This document shows, piece by piece, positions 32,810-42,477 of a DNA stretch of 64,000 nt. The position numbers and the translations under genes are program-made. The notes under the pieces are model-generated. The model saw nothing but the letters and a program-made list of their open reading frames with translations, was not told where the DNA came from and made no database searches. How positions within the stretch are numbered: position 1 is the stretch's first letter; each line of letters starts with the position of its first letter. Source of the stretch: CAWDCV01 sp963728125 (GTDB lineage Bacteria > Actinomycetota > Actinomycetes > CAWDCV01). Location: assembly GCA_963728125.1 (NCBI GenBank), contig CAVSIZ010000014.1, positions 1 to 64,000 of the forward strand, written 5' to 3'.

Positions 32810-33859
32810 TCAGGACCACAGCGACTGGTGGAAGCTGAAGACATTCCCGGGGTCGTATTCCCGCTTGATCGCCAGCAGCGCCGCGTAGTTGTCGCCGTGG
32901 TAGGCGTCTGCCCAGTCGACGAGGTCCGGATTGGGGAAGTTGGGATAGGCGCCCGAGGCCCAGGGATGTGTCGTCGCTGACGAACGTGTCGTCCATTCGT
33001 GCGCTGCGGCTCGCGAGGAATCTGGAGCGTGGCCGGGGACGGTGGCGGCGTGGTCGAGCAGAAACTGCTCGTGCCGATGCACGAAGGCGGTCGCGTCTGC
33101 GGAGATGCGGTTGTATGCCCCGCCCATCGGGGTGAACACCAGTTCTCGCGACTGGTCGGGCCGCCCGGCATGGGTAAAGGTACGAAGAAGCGCGGCAGTC
33201 GCGGATGAGGGCAGCGGTCCGCGGAAGAACTCAGCCGCGCTCCACATCAACTCTTGTCGTTCAAGCCCGATCGTCGGGTCCGCGTCGAGTCCGGTGAGCG
33301 CTCGTTTGGCGTCTCGGTAGGACGACTCGCTCATCGAGGCCGCCGACGGTTGTGCGCCGCTAGCCACGATCAGCTCTTCCAGCATCCGGTTCGTGGTTTC
33401 CCTACCCGCAATGACTGCGCCGAACATGCTGACTGCCGGTGATCCAGTGCCAGATGTCCTCAGCCGCAGGCTCGCGCTGACCTCGTCCGGCGCACTCGGC
33501 GCCCAGGTCTGCCAGGCCTCAATCAGGGCTTCGGCATGGCGGTACGGCCAGCTCAACTCGAATGCCGTCGCGTCGGGCGCGCCCACGACGCGAAAGACCA
33601 GGCGGGTCACGATGCCGAACTGGCCACCGCCCGCGCCCCGCAACGCCCAGAACAACCGCTCGTGACGGCCGTTATCGCAATCGACGATACGGCCGTCCGC
33701 CAGGACGACCTGAGCAGCGAGCAGTTGGTCGCACGTCAATCCATACCTGCGGCCCAGGATGCCGATGCCGCCGCCGAGGGTGAGGCCGGCAATGCCCACG
33801 GTGTCGCCACAGCCGGCCGGCAGGGCGCCATCGGCGACGTTCCCGGTCCCGGCGCCCAC
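32810..33859 (-). pseudogene. FAD-linked oxidoreductase (BBE type), N-terminally truncated
   Basis: 349 aa remain. TVGIAGLTLGGGIGILGRRY, then CDQLLAAQVVLADG and FWALRGAGGGQFGIVT are the second half of the PCMH FAD domain, and the C-terminus YHGDNYAALLAIKREYDPGN is the BBE motif. The first 100-120 residues, which should carry the FAD-attachment region (GGHS), are absent; the frame begins at GTG 33859, right after the stop of the next gene. Without this part FAD cannot be held normally. The break abuts the end of the permease-prefix gene, suggesting a deletion junction. Confidence 0.7.
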
Positions 33860-33881
33860 GTGCCCGGATGACGAGCCAGAG

Positions 33882-35249
33882 CTAGAAGTAGTCGAACAGC
33901 GGCGGGAACACCAGGATGACGGTCCACGCCCAGACGGCGTAGACCGCGACGTAGCGCGTCTGCCATCGCTCCAGGTGCTCGAATGGACGTCGGTGGCGCA
34001 CGAAGCCGAAGAGCAGCACTGCGGTCCAGGCGAGGTTGGTCAGGAGGATGACGTTCTCTCCGAGGGCAGCTGCCTTGTTCGGCGTGGTGCCGAACTCGGT
34101 GATGCGACCGGTGATGGCGGCCAAGACCAGAATGTCGATCAGCGTTGCACTGATGGCGAGCGCGAGCTGCAACCAGTCGAAGAGGCCGGGCCGAGCGCTC
34201 GGATCCCGTGCCGAGATCGCGTACAGCAGCAGCCCGAGCACGATCACGAGCAAGACATTGAAGAGAATCAGGACGTCGCGCTCGACGTCGATGAAGCTGG
34301 TCGTGACCAGGATGGCGACGATGAACGCCAGCAACGCGGCGGTGAACAGTGGCGTGAACACTCGGGTCAAGACCGGCGCCATGTTCTCGACGACGCTCTG
34401 CTTGGCCTCGACCAAGCGAGCTGCCACCACGACCGCCGCCATGGCGCCGCACGGCAGCACCCAGCCCTGGATGAACGCATCCACATCGAGGCCAATGGCG
34501 CTGAACACGCCCACCGTCACCGCTGCGAGCAGGCCGCCGCCGAGCGCGAAGAGCACGTAGTAGATGAACCACTCACCCGTGAATCGGATGAAGTCCATGC
34601 GCTTGCGATCGGAGCGCCAATCACCCCCGGCGTACGCGATGCCGACGACGAGCCACAGCGCCAGTGGCAGATGGATTGCCGTAAGGACGATGCTCTGCGA
34701 GTTCTCTGCCAGCGGATAGATGTTGGCGCCGACGACGCCGAGCGCGAGCAGCGCCAGCAGGATGCCGACGACCGGCGCGGTGACCCGCCGCCGAATGGCG
34801 AAGTACGCAGTGAGCGGTGCCAGCGCGAACAGGCTGGTGTTGCGCAGGTAGAAGCTCTCGTCGTCGGCGAAATCGAGGCCGAAGAGCTCGGGGACTTTGA
34901 TGCTGAGGGCGGCCGCTGCAGCGCAGCACCCGACGAGCAGCAGGTCGCGATGCGATCCAGCCGGCGTGGCTGCCGTCGGATCACCCGCGACCACGAGCTG
35001 CTTCCACAAGCGTTCGGAGTGGACCTGCGCGAACTCCCGAGACAGGTTGTCGAGGTTGCCCATCCGCGTCACGGCAACCAGGAACGCCTCTTCGGGTCGC
35101 AGGTCCGCCCTCATCAGGTCGGTGATCGATGCCCGCAGGTGATCCTCGAGCTCCTCGACGTCGGTGTCGTGCACGGCCCGTCGGCGCCGCATGTAGCTGC
35201 GCCACGCAGCGATCTGGGTTTCCAGGTTCTCGTCGCTATGCACGGTCAC
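33882..35249 (-). CDS. Permease-prefix-domain membrane protein
   Basis: 455 aa. Residues 1-75 form the soluble permease prefix domain (VEELEDHLRASITDL, MGNLDNLSREF), and the rest has about ten helices. Such proteins are typically encoded with PadR regulators, as here: GTG 35249 starts 1 nt after the PadR stop. The function of the membrane part is unknown; it may be an efflux or sensing component controlled by PadR. It ends at FPPLFDYF. Confidence 0.8.
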   Translation of the reverse strand: MTVHSDENLETQIAAWRSYMRRRRAVHDTDVEELEDHLRASITDLMRADLRPEEAFLVAVTRMGNLDNLSREFAQVHSERLWKQLVVAGDPTAATPAGSHRDLLLVGCCAAAAALSIKVPELFGLDFADDESFYLRNTSLFALAPLTAYFAIRRRVTAPVVGILLALLALGVVGANIYPLAENSQSIVLTAIHLPLALWLVVGIAYAGGDWRSDRKRMDFIRFTGEWFIYYVLFALGGGLLAAVTVGVFSAIGLDVDAFIQGWVLPCGAMAAVVVAARLVEAKQSVVENMAPVLTRVFTPLFTAALLAFIVAILVTTSFIDVERDVLILFNVLLVIVLGLLLYAISARDPSARPGLFDWLQLALAISATLIDILVLAAITGRITEFGTTPNKAAALGENVILLTNLAWTAVLLFGFVRHRRPFEHLERWQTRYVAVYAVWAWTVILVFPPLFDYF

Positions 35250-35250
35250 G

Positions 35251-35619
35251 TCAGGCCTCCTGGGAAAGCGCTACGTCCGGTCGGGACTCCACGGCGAGTC
35301 GCCAGACGTTTCTCAGCGCGCTGTCGACCGCTGCCCACTGCCGACGTTGCTCGGCCAGTTCGGCACGTCCGTGGGCAGTGATCCGGTAGTACTTGCGTCG
35401 ACGCCCACCCGGCGGGGTGCGCCAGGTCGCCTCGATGGACCCCGCTCGCTCTAATCGGTGCAGGAGCGGGTAAAGCAGGCCGTCGGTCCACGCCAGCTCG
35501 CCCGCGGACATTTCGTTGACGCGTTTGAGAATCGCGTATCCGTAGCTCTCTCCCTGCAGCAAGATGCCGAGCACCATCGGCGTGGCCGACGCGGCCACCA
35601 GGTCCTTCGCGACGTGCAC
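35251..35619 (-). CDS. PadR-family transcriptional regulator
   Basis: 122 aa. The winged helix-turn-helix (VLGILLQGESYGYAI, then GLLYPLLHRLERAG) and the wing GGRRRKYYRIT are typical of short PadR-s2 proteins; a C-terminal helix for dimerisation follows. PadR proteins usually repress their own operon and release DNA on ligand binding. Just upstream, the bases around 35636-35664 (ACTTCTAGG, GTGCGATGCATAGT) are relatively AT-rich and contain tandem CTAG/ATGCAT elements, a likely operator region. Confidence 0.85.
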   Translation of the reverse strand: MHVAKDLVAASATPMVLGILLQGESYGYAILKRVNEMSAGELAWTDGLLYPLLHRLERAGSIEATWRTPPGGRRRKYYRITAHGRAELAEQRRQWAAVDSALRNVWRLAVESRPDVALSQEA

Positions 35620-35658
35620 CGAACGCTCCTGACCCTAGAGGTGCGATGCATAGTACTT

Positions 35659-37167
35659 CTAGGTATAGCTGGAGTCCACGGACACGGGATACAGCGTGTC
35701 GAATCGCTGGCGTGCCCTCACGTAGTGCGCCCGGCGGTCGGGATGGGGGTGGTACGTACCTTCGATCGGCGCGGCCGCGCGCTCGGCATCGGGCGCGAGG
35801 GTCTCCAAGGCGAGGAGAGCGGTTCCGCGCAACGTTGCCCGCTTCATGGCGACGTGCGCTACCGGCGTATCCGCCGCGTCGGCGACGAGCTGCAGCAGGT
35901 GCGGCAAGCTCTGCGCGATCCGTCCCGACGCGACGATCTGAGGTGACGCTCCGGTCACGATCATCAGCTGGTCGACCACCCGGGCATAGCTGATGGCAAC
36001 GCCCTCCGCGCTCGCCCGGAAGATCGCCTCCGCCGTGGTACCGGCCGACAGCCCGGCAATGACGGCCCGGGCGGTCGCGGCCCACCCGGTACTGCGCTCT
36101 CCGCTGAGGAAGGGCACGACCGCCGGACTCGCGCGATCGGGTTCGCCGGCGAGAACTGCATCGAGCAATGTGTCGTCATCGACCAAGCGCAGTGTGCTGC
36201 GCAGCCACGCAACGAGCCGACCGACGTCGTTAATCGCGCCGCCGAGGAGGCTGCGGCCCGTGTCGATCCGATAGCACCACAGACCGGACGGGATCGACTC
36301 GGGGATTCCGTCCACGAGGACGCGTATGGCGCCGCTCGTCGCTGCGGCCGCGGCGGCGGTCGAGGCATCTGCAGCGCCCGTGCCAAGGTTGCTGGACAAG
36401 CCGTCAGCGATCGTTGGGAACCACGCAGCTGATGCGAGCGCCGGCCACCTGCGAGCAACCTGAGCGCGGGCGACACCGTCGATCGGTATGCCGGGATCCT
36501 GCACGGGGGAGAGCTGATTCCGGTCGACGCCCGACGCCGCGAGCATCTCGCTGTCCCACTGCCCGGTTCTGCGGTCAAGCAGCCCAGTCCACGCGGCGGT
36601 TGGAGTTCCCGCGACGGTCGTGCCGAGCAGCCGCTGCTGCACGTACTCGCCGAGCGACACCCACCTGGACACTCGGTGAACCAGCTCCGGTTGTACCTCC
36701 TGGAGCCACAGCAGCCGGGGAGCGAGGTAGCTGGTGTGCAAGCGCGTCCCGGTGCGTTGCTGAACGACTGCCTCGTCGAGCTGCTCGCGCAGCTGCGTGA
36801 CGTAGGCAGCACACCGACTGTCTGCGTAGGTGTAGCAAGGGGTGAGCGCCCGACCGCTCGCATCCATGCCGACGAGCGAGGAGGCGAACGTGTCCATGGC
36901 CACGCCGGCGATGGCCCGACGTGGATCGGCGCCGGTGAGACGGTCAAGCAGCGCCTCGACCTCGTCGCAGACCTGATCGGGATCGATCTGTGACGTCCCG
37001 TCGGTGTCGGTGGCGAAGGCGTGAGGAAGCTTCGCCCGCTTTCCTACGGGGCGACCCGTCGCGTCGTAGATCGCGGCGCGGGTTGCGGTCGAGCCGACGT
37101 CCAGAGCAAGAACGAGGGGTTCTCGAGCCTCGGCCTGCGACACCGCGAAGCGATCGGCTGAAGCCAC
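35659..37167 (-). CDS. FGGY-family carbohydrate kinase
   Basis: 502 aa. The N-terminal phosphate-1 motif LALDVGSTATRAAIYD at 19-34, MDTFASSLVG, then the C-terminal domain with GGAINDVGRLVAW and VASGRIAQSLPHLLQLVAD of the FGGY fold. The closest common type is gluconokinase/xylulokinase; the sugar cannot be read from sequence. Start GTG 37167 follows AAGGAG by 6 nt. The VOC gene just upstream ends 3 nt before it, so both are one transcript. Confidence 0.85.
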   Translation of the reverse strand: MASADRFAVSQAEAREPLVLALDVGSTATRAAIYDATGRPVGKRAKLPHAFATDTDGTSQIDPDQVCDEVEALLDRLTGADPRRAIAGVAMDTFASSLVGMDASGRALTPCYTYADSRCAAYVTQLREQLDEAVVQQRTGTRLHTSYLAPRLLWLQEVQPELVHRVSRWVSLGEYVQQRLLGTTVAGTPTAAWTGLLDRRTGQWDSEMLAASGVDRNQLSPVQDPGIPIDGVARAQVARRWPALASAAWFPTIADGLSSNLGTGAADASTAAAAAATSGAIRVLVDGIPESIPSGLWCYRIDTGRSLLGGAINDVGRLVAWLRSTLRLVDDDTLLDAVLAGEPDRASPAVVPFLSGERSTGWAATARAVIAGLSAGTTAEAIFRASAEGVAISYARVVDQLMIVTGASPQIVASGRIAQSLPHLLQLVADAADTPVAHVAMKRATLRGTALLALETLAPDAERAAAPIEGTYHPHPDRRAHYVRARQRFDTLYPVSVDSSYT

Positions 37168-37170
37168 GGC

Positions 37171-37554
37171 TCACTCCTTCCTCAACTGTGCTGGCTCGAC
37201 ACGAGAGCGCAGCACGCAGAACTCGTTGCCTTCCGGGTCGGCCAGCACGACCCACGACGCGTCCGGCGGCTGCCCGACATCCACATGCCGCGCTCCCAGG
37301 TCGAGGAGACGTTGGACCTCCCCGTCCTGGTCGCGATCTGTCGCGTTGACGTCGATGTGCAGGCGATTCTTGACCGTCTTGCCCTCGGGCACGGGAGAGA
37401 AGACCAGCGTCGGAGAGGAGCCGTCCGGAGGAGAGATCTCTACTCCGTCGGACTCGTCGTAGGTGACCGTGTAGTCGAGGACGGTTGCCCACCAGCGAGC
37501 CTGCGCCTGCGCGTCACGCGCATCGATCGAGAGTTCGGTGAACCGGCAGGCCAT
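37171..37554 (-). CDS. VOC (glyoxalase/bleomycin-resistance fold) protein
   Basis: 127 aa from ATG 37554 (AAGGAG 7 nt upstream). The opening FTELSIDARDAQAQARWWATV and the closing WVVLADPEGNEFCVL are typical of single-domain VOC proteins. Potential metal ligands include His at HIDVNA and Glu at GNEFC. It is probably a cytoplasmic dioxygenase-like or binding protein; the substrate is unknown. First gene of a two-gene transcript with the FGGY kinase, divergent from the cupin. Confidence 0.85.
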   Translation of the reverse strand: MACRFTELSIDARDAQAQARWWATVLDYTVTYDESDGVEISPPDGSSPTLVFSPVPEGKTVKNRLHIDVNATDRDQDGEVQRLLDLGARHVDVGQPPDASWVVLADPEGNEFCVLRSRVEPAQLRKE

Positions 37555-37600
37555 GCGCACACTCCTTCCGGATGGAGCGGGAGAGCGGTAGGACGTAGGT

Positions 37601-37996
37601 ATGGATCAGCCGGTAAACGTTAACCACGCCCTCCGGTCGTTCGATGACATCTATAGCCCGCGCATCGTGGCGCGCGTCAACGACTACGACGTCCGTATCG
37701 CGCACGCCAAGGGCGAGCACGTCTGGCATGTCCACGAGGACACCGACGAGTTCTTCCTCGTCGTGGACGGTCAGTTCGACGTCGCGCTGCGAGATGCCGA
37801 CGGAAGCGAGACGTCGGTCCGGCTCGAGCAGGGGGACGTCTTCGTCGTGCCGAGGGGCACCGAGCACAAGCCGTCGTCCGCGGGCGCATCCATCCTCATG
37901 TTCGAGCCAACCGGAACGTCGAGCACGGGCGATCGTCACGACGCCATCCCGGACCACGTCGACAGCACGACGGGGCACGAGCTGGACCAGCGGTAG
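37601..37996 (+). CDS. Single-domain cupin protein
   Basis: 131 aa. Cupin motif 1 is HVHEDTDEFFLVVDG (His and Glu metal ligands), and motif 2 is LEQGDVFVVPRGTEHKP. The metal site is thus complete. Cupins of this size bind small ligands or act as isomerases or dioxygenases; no specific role can be assigned. It diverges from the VOC gene over 46 nt with a GGTAGGA ribosome site. Confidence 0.85.
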   Translation: MDQPVNVNHALRSFDDIYSPRIVARVNDYDVRIAHAKGEHVWHVHEDTDEFFLVVDGQFDVALRDADGSETSVRLEQGDVFVVPRGTEHKPSSAGASILMFEPTGTSSTGDRHDAIPDHVDSTTGHELDQR

Positions 37997-38003
37997 GGCG
38001 GCG

Positions 38004-39101
38004 CTATCCCGGCACCGGACTCAGACCGGTGCAGTCGCGCAGGCTCTCCCACTGCGCCGACGCCGCGGCCGCCGAGCCGGGGTCGAGCGGCTGCGGGATG
38101 CTGTCGGTGATCCGAGCCGGGGTCCACGTCGATGCACTCACCACGCCATCGGTCAGCGTGAGGTTGAGGACACCCGTCGCGCGGGTGGCGTCCCTACTCG
38201 CGCTGAAAACGAAGTTGCCGAGGCCGTAGTGCACGTACGCGGAGCCGAGATAGCCACCGCCGAGCAACAGGTGAGCGTGCGAGCCGACGACGGCGGCCGC
38301 ACCGGCCTGGACGAGCTGGGGCGCCAGCGTCTGCTGCGCCTCGTTCGGGCAGGTCTGCAGCTCGGTGCCCCAGTGGAGGAACACGATGACGGCATCCGCT
38401 TGCTGCTTGGCGCCGGTGACCGCGGCAAGCAGCCGATCCACGCGCTTGGCCGAGGCGAGGCCGGGCGTGCCCGGCCCGGCCGTCCACGCGTCGACCAGGC
38501 TCGAGTCGATGACCTGCGTCGCCGCCACGATCGCCACCCGCTGCCCCTGCAGCTCGACGACGTAGGGGCGGAACGCCTCGTCCTCGTTCTCACCGCCACC
38601 GATGACCGGCATTCCCGCCGCCTGACCAGCAGCCAGGGTGTCGCGCAGTCCTGAGAGGCCGTAATCCATGCCGTGGTTGTTCGCGATGCTCACGGCGTCG
38701 ACGCCAGCCGCCTGCAGGGCAGCGAACGCCGTGTCGGGCGCGCGGAAGTTGAACTCCTTGGGGGCCGCATCCCCGCCCGACGTCACCGCGGTCTCCAGGT
38801 TCACGACGGTCAGGTCGGCGTCTCCAAGGATGCCCGCGATGTCGGCCAGGGCCGTCGATGGATCGCGTTCGAGCGCGGTGAGTGCTCCACGGGTGAAGTT
38901 CACATCGCCGGCGAACGCCAGCCGGATGGGTACCGCCGGCGGGGGAGGGGGCGGCGTACTCGGCTGGGCGGGAACGGCCTCGACTGAGGCGCTCGCCGAC
39001 GGCGTGGCCACCTCGTCGACGTCCACGGGCCCGCCACCGCAGGCGGAGAGGACCAGCACGGTCGAGGAGGCCAACGCCAGCAGGGCAGGGGCTCGACGCA
39101 T
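38004..39101 (-). CDS. CapA-family lipoprotein (metallophosphatase fold)
   Basis: 365 aa. The N-terminus is a lipoprotein signal ending in LSAC, so the mature protein is tethered outside the membrane, followed by a Pro/Ala-rich linker. The PGA_cap domain has AGDVNF (metal Asp), NLET, ANNHGMDYG, FLHWGTE and VGSHAHLLLGG, the calcineurin-like residues of CapA/PgsA proteins. CapA members act in poly-gamma-glutamate capsule making, but many actinobacterial relatives have no capBC and an unknown function, as here. The ATG at 39101 is chosen because it directly precedes the signal peptide. Confidence 0.85.
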   Translation of the reverse strand: MRRAPALLALASSTVLVLSACGGGPVDVDEVATPSASASVEAVPAQPSTPPPPPPAVPIRLAFAGDVNFTRGALTALERDPSTALADIAGILGDADLTVVNLETAVTSGGDAAPKEFNFRAPDTAFAALQAAGVDAVSIANNHGMDYGLSGLRDTLAAGQAAGMPVIGGGENEDEAFRPYVVELQGQRVAIVAATQVIDSSLVDAWTAGPGTPGLASAKRVDRLLAAVTGAKQQADAVIVFLHWGTELQTCPNEAQQTLAPQLVQAGAAAVVGSHAHLLLGGGYLGSAYVHYGLGNFVFSASRDATRATGVLNLTLTDGVVSASTWTPARITDSIPQPLDPGSAAAASAQWESLRDCTGLSPVPG

Positions 39102-39256
39102 CCGCCCATCGTGCCCGACCACCCCGGCTCGACCGTAAACCGGCACGCGTCTCGTTCCACGCAGGTGACGTCCGGGTAGGGTCGGGCAGGGCGCTGGCGC
39201 GCGGGCTTGGCAGGACACAGCCAGCAAGCACGGGGAGGCCAAGCAAGGAGGCCGAC

Positions 39257-39859
39257 GTGGGGCTGCAGGACACGGCCGTCGCGCAGGCTCGGATCCTGAC
39301 CGTCCCGAACGCGCTGAGTCTGGTCCGCCTTCTCGGCGTACCGCTGTTCCTCTGGCTGATCCTCGGCCCGCATGCCGATGGGTGGGCGCTGGTCGTCCTC
39401 ATGGTCAGCGGGTTCACCGACTGGCTGGACGGCTACCTTGCCCGCAGCTGGGGACAGGTCAGCCGGCTCGGGCAACTCCTCGATCCGGCGGTCGACCGCC
39501 TCTACATCCTCGCCGCCATCGTCGGATTGACCCTGCGAGACATCATCCCGCTGTGGTTCGCGCTGCTCCTCGTGGCGCGCGATGTCGTGCTCGCGTTCTC
39601 CCTTCCTGTCCTCCAGCGCTACGGCTACGGTCCGCTGCCCGTGCACTTCCTGGGCAAGGCCGCGACGTTCTGCCTGCTGTACGCGTTCCCGCTGCTCCTT
39701 CTCGGTGACGGCACGAGCCCGGTCGCCGATGTGTCGTTCGTGTTCGGGTGGGCGTTCGCCATCTGGGGCACGGCGTTGTACTGGTGGGCCGGGTTCCTCT
39801 ACCTCGCGCAGGTACGTCGACTGGTCGTGAGCGTGCGTAAAGCGAAGGCCACGCCATGA
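39257..39859 (+). CDS. CDP-alcohol phosphatidyltransferase (PgsA2-like)
   Basis: 200 aa, six helices. The signature D-x2-D-G-x2-A-R-x8-G-x3-D-x3-D is complete (Asp55, Asp58, Gly59, Ala62, Arg63, Gly72, Asp76, Asp80), so it should bind Mg2+ and a CDP-linked lipid. Position matches M. tuberculosis Rv1822 (pgsA2) at the head of the DUF881 block. The exact product (phosphatidylglycerophosphate, cardiolipin or another lipid) cannot be told. Start GTG 39257 follows AGGAGG. Confidence 0.88.
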   Translation: MGLQDTAVAQARILTVPNALSLVRLLGVPLFLWLILGPHADGWALVVLMVSGFTDWLDGYLARSWGQVSRLGQLLDPAVDRLYILAAIVGLTLRDIIPLWFALLLVARDVVLAFSLPVLQRYGYGPLPVHFLGKAATFCLLYAFPLLLLGDGTSPVADVSFVFGWAFAIWGTALYWWAGFLYLAQVRRLVVSVRKAKATP

Positions 39860-39869
39860 AAGCAACGTC

Positions 39870-42401
39870 GTGAAGGCAGTCGTGATGGCGGGCGGCGAAG
39901 GAACTCGCCTACGTCCGATGACGTCAAGCCAACCGAAGGTGCTGCTCCCTATCGCTACCCAGCCCGTCATGGAGCACGTGCTGCACCTGCTCAAACGGCA
40001 CGGCTTCACCGAGACCATCGTCACGGTGCAGTTCCTCGCCTCGCTCGTGCGCAACTACTTCGGCGATGGCGAGGACCTCGGCATGGACCTGCAGTACGCG
40101 ACGGAGGAAACGCCGCGCGGCACCGCGGGCAGCGTGAAGAACGCCGAAGACGCACTGCGTAGCGAGCGGTTCCTCGTCATCAGCGGCGACGCCCTCACCG
40201 ACATCGACTTGACCGACCTCGTGCATTGGCACGAGGAGCGCAACGCCCTCGTCACGGTCTGCCTCACCCGCGTCCCCGATCCGCTCGAGTTCGGCATCAC
40301 CATCCTCGATGACGACGGCAAGGTCGACCGCTTTCTCGAAAAGCCGACGTGGGGCCAGGTGTTCTCCGACACCGTCAATACCGGCATCTACGTCATGGAG
40401 CCGGAAGTCTTCGACTATGTCCCCGCGGGAGAGAACGTCGACTGGTCCGCCGACGTCTTCCCCGCGCTCATCGCTGCGAACAAGCCGGTCTACGGGTATG
40501 TCGCCGACGGCTACTGGCAGGACGTCGGTACGCAGGAGAGCTACTTCTCTGCGCAGGCGGACGTGTTGAGGGGGCGCGTCGAGGTGACGATCGACGGCTT
40601 CGAGGTATCGCCGGACGTGTGGATCGGCGAGGGCACGGAGGTGCATCCGGACGCGAACATCGTCGGACCGGTCATCATCGGCGACTACTCCAAGGTCGAG
40701 GCCGGCGCCAAGGTCCACGAGCTCACCGTGATCGGCAGCAACGTGGTCGTGAAGGGCGGCGCCACCCTTGAACGCGCCGTCATCCACGACAACGTCTACG
40801 TCGGTGCGCATGCCCAGCTCCGTGGCTGCATCATCGGCAAGAACACCGACATCATGCGTGCCGCCCGGGTCGAAGAGGGGGCTGTCGTCGGCGACGAGTG
40901 CATGGTGGAGGAGGAGGCCATCGTCGGTGCAGGGGTGAAGATCTACCCGTTCAAGTCCGTCGAAGCCGGCGCTGTCGTTCACCAGAGCGTGATCTGGGAG
41001 TCGCGCGGGCAGGCCAGCCTGTTCGGGCCGCGCGGCGTCAGCGGCATCATCAACGTCGAGATCACCCCGGAGCTCGCGGTACGCCTTGCCAGCGCTTTCG
41101 CGACAACGCTGCGCAAGGGCGCCACCGTCACCGTCGGACGGGACGTGAGCCGTGCTGCGAGAGCGCTGAAGCGCGCCGTCATCGCCGCACTGACCTCCAG
41201 TGCCCTGGACGTGCGCGACCTCGAGCTGTCCCCAGAACCCGTCACGCGGATGGAAACGGCGCAGGGCAGCGCCGGCGGCATCATGGTGCGAACCACGCCG
41301 GGCATCCCCGACAACGTCGACATCCAGTTCCTCGACGAACGCGGCAACGACCTGTCGCAGGCGGCTCAGCGTCGACTCGAGCGCATCTTCCAGCGCCAGG
41401 AGTACCGGCGCGCGTTCCCCGGCGAGATCGGCGACCTCACGATCCCTAGCCGGGTCATGGAGAGCTACGCCCAGGAGTTGCTTCGAGCTGTCGACACGTC
41501 CGGCATTGCGGAGGCCGACCTCAAGGTCGTGGTCGACACCGCGGGCGGTGCGGCAGCCCTTGCCCTGCCGACTCTGCTCGGCCGGCTGGGTGTCGACGTC
41601 CTCACCATGAACAACCGCATCGACGAGGCACGACCGACGGAGACGGCGGAGGAACGTCGCGCCGGACTGCGCCGGCTGGGGAGCATCGTCGCCTCGTCCG
41701 GTGCCGCTTTTGGCGCCCGCTTCGATCCGGTTGCGGAGCGGATCGCGCTCGTCGACGAACGCGGCCACATCGTCGAGGATGACCGCGCGCTCCTCGTCGT
41801 CCTCGACCTCGTCGCCGCGGAGAAACGGCACGGGAGCGCCTGCCTGCCGGTCACCACCACCCGGGTCTCGGCCCAGGTCGCCGCGTTCCACGGCGTCGAG
41901 ATCCTGTGGACGACGACCTCACCCGATGACCTGACCCGGCACGCCAGTGGCCCGAACGTCGCCCTGTGCTGCGACGGTCGCGGCGGCTTCGTCGTCCCGG
42001 AGTTCTCCGGTGTGATCGACGGGATGGCCGCGTTCGTCCGCGTCCTCGGCCTGGTTGCGCGCGCGCAACTGACGTTGAGCCAGATCGACGCCCGCATCCC
42101 GCAGGCGCACGTGCTTCGGCAGGACGTCGAGACACCGTGGGCCGCCAAAGGTCAGGTCATGCGGTCGGTGATCGAGGCCGCCGGCGACCGGACCGTGGAC
42201 ACCACCGACGGGGTGCGGATCGTGGAGGAGGACCGACGCTGGGCACTGGTGCTCCCCGATCCCACTCAGGCAATCACGCGGGTCTGGGCCGAAGGTCCAG
42301 ATGCGGTTGCGGCCAAGGAGCTGGTGGAGGAGTGGTCGACGGTGGTCGAGCAGGCCGCCCGTGCGGCGCCCGCGCACCTGCTCACCCGCCGCGCCGAGTA
42401 A
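39870..42401 (+). CDS. Nucleotidyltransferase / left-handed beta-helix / phosphomannomutase-like fusion
   Basis: 843 aa. An NTP-transferase domain (VVMAGGEGTRLRPMT at 4-18, DVGTQESYF near 216) is followed by hexapeptide left-handed beta-helix repeats (about 245-385), then a phosphohexomutase-like half (about 390-840). The mutase part has AGGIMVRTTP where functional mutases have a TASHNP serine loop, so it lacks the phosphoserine; this is usual in the family of fused mannose-1-phosphate guanylyltransferase-like proteins. It likely makes an NDP-sugar for glycans. It lies 10 nt after the CDP-alcohol transferase, interrupting the conserved Rv1822-Rv1823 order. Confidence 0.85.
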   Translation: MKAVVMAGGEGTRLRPMTSSQPKVLLPIATQPVMEHVLHLLKRHGFTETIVTVQFLASLVRNYFGDGEDLGMDLQYATEETPRGTAGSVKNAEDALRSERFLVISGDALTDIDLTDLVHWHEERNALVTVCLTRVPDPLEFGITILDDDGKVDRFLEKPTWGQVFSDTVNTGIYVMEPEVFDYVPAGENVDWSADVFPALIAANKPVYGYVADGYWQDVGTQESYFSAQADVLRGRVEVTIDGFEVSPDVWIGEGTEVHPDANIVGPVIIGDYSKVEAGAKVHELTVIGSNVVVKGGATLERAVIHDNVYVGAHAQLRGCIIGKNTDIMRAARVEEGAVVGDECMVEEEAIVGAGVKIYPFKSVEAGAVVHQSVIWESRGQASLFGPRGVSGIINVEITPELAVRLASAFATTLRKGATVTVGRDVSRAARALKRAVIAALTSSALDVRDLELSPEPVTRMETAQGSAGGIMVRTTPGIPDNVDIQFLDERGNDLSQAAQRRLERIFQRQEYRRAFPGEIGDLTIPSRVMESYAQELLRAVDTSGIAEADLKVVVDTAGGAAALALPTLLGRLGVDVLTMNNRIDEARPTETAEERRAGLRRLGSIVASSGAAFGARFDPVAERIALVDERGHIVEDDRALLVVLDLVAAEKRHGSACLPVTTTRVSAQVAAFHGVEILWTTTSPDDLTRHASGPNVALCCDGRGGFVVPEFSGVIDGMAAFVRVLGLVARAQLTLSQIDARIPQAHVLRQDVETPWAAKGQVMRSVIEAAGDRTVDTTDGVRIVEEDRRWALVLPDPTQAITRVWAEGPDAVAAKELVEEWSTVVEQAARAAPAHLLTRRAE

Positions 42402-42477
42402 TCTGGCCGGTCCGGGGGCTTTTCGACCCTCACGATCGCGAACACGCGGCGTACCCGCCGTGGGACCATGGGTAGCA

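Noticed and set aside
33759..35381. A 540-codon plus-strand frame across the permease-prefix gene
   Set aside because: Overlaps a clear membrane protein on the other strand and reads as low-complexity acidic/basic sequence.
39924..41891. A 655-codon open frame antisense to the nucleotidyltransferase fusion
   Set aside because: High GC keeps the opposite frames open; the product has no domain resemblance and the sense strand is clearly coding.
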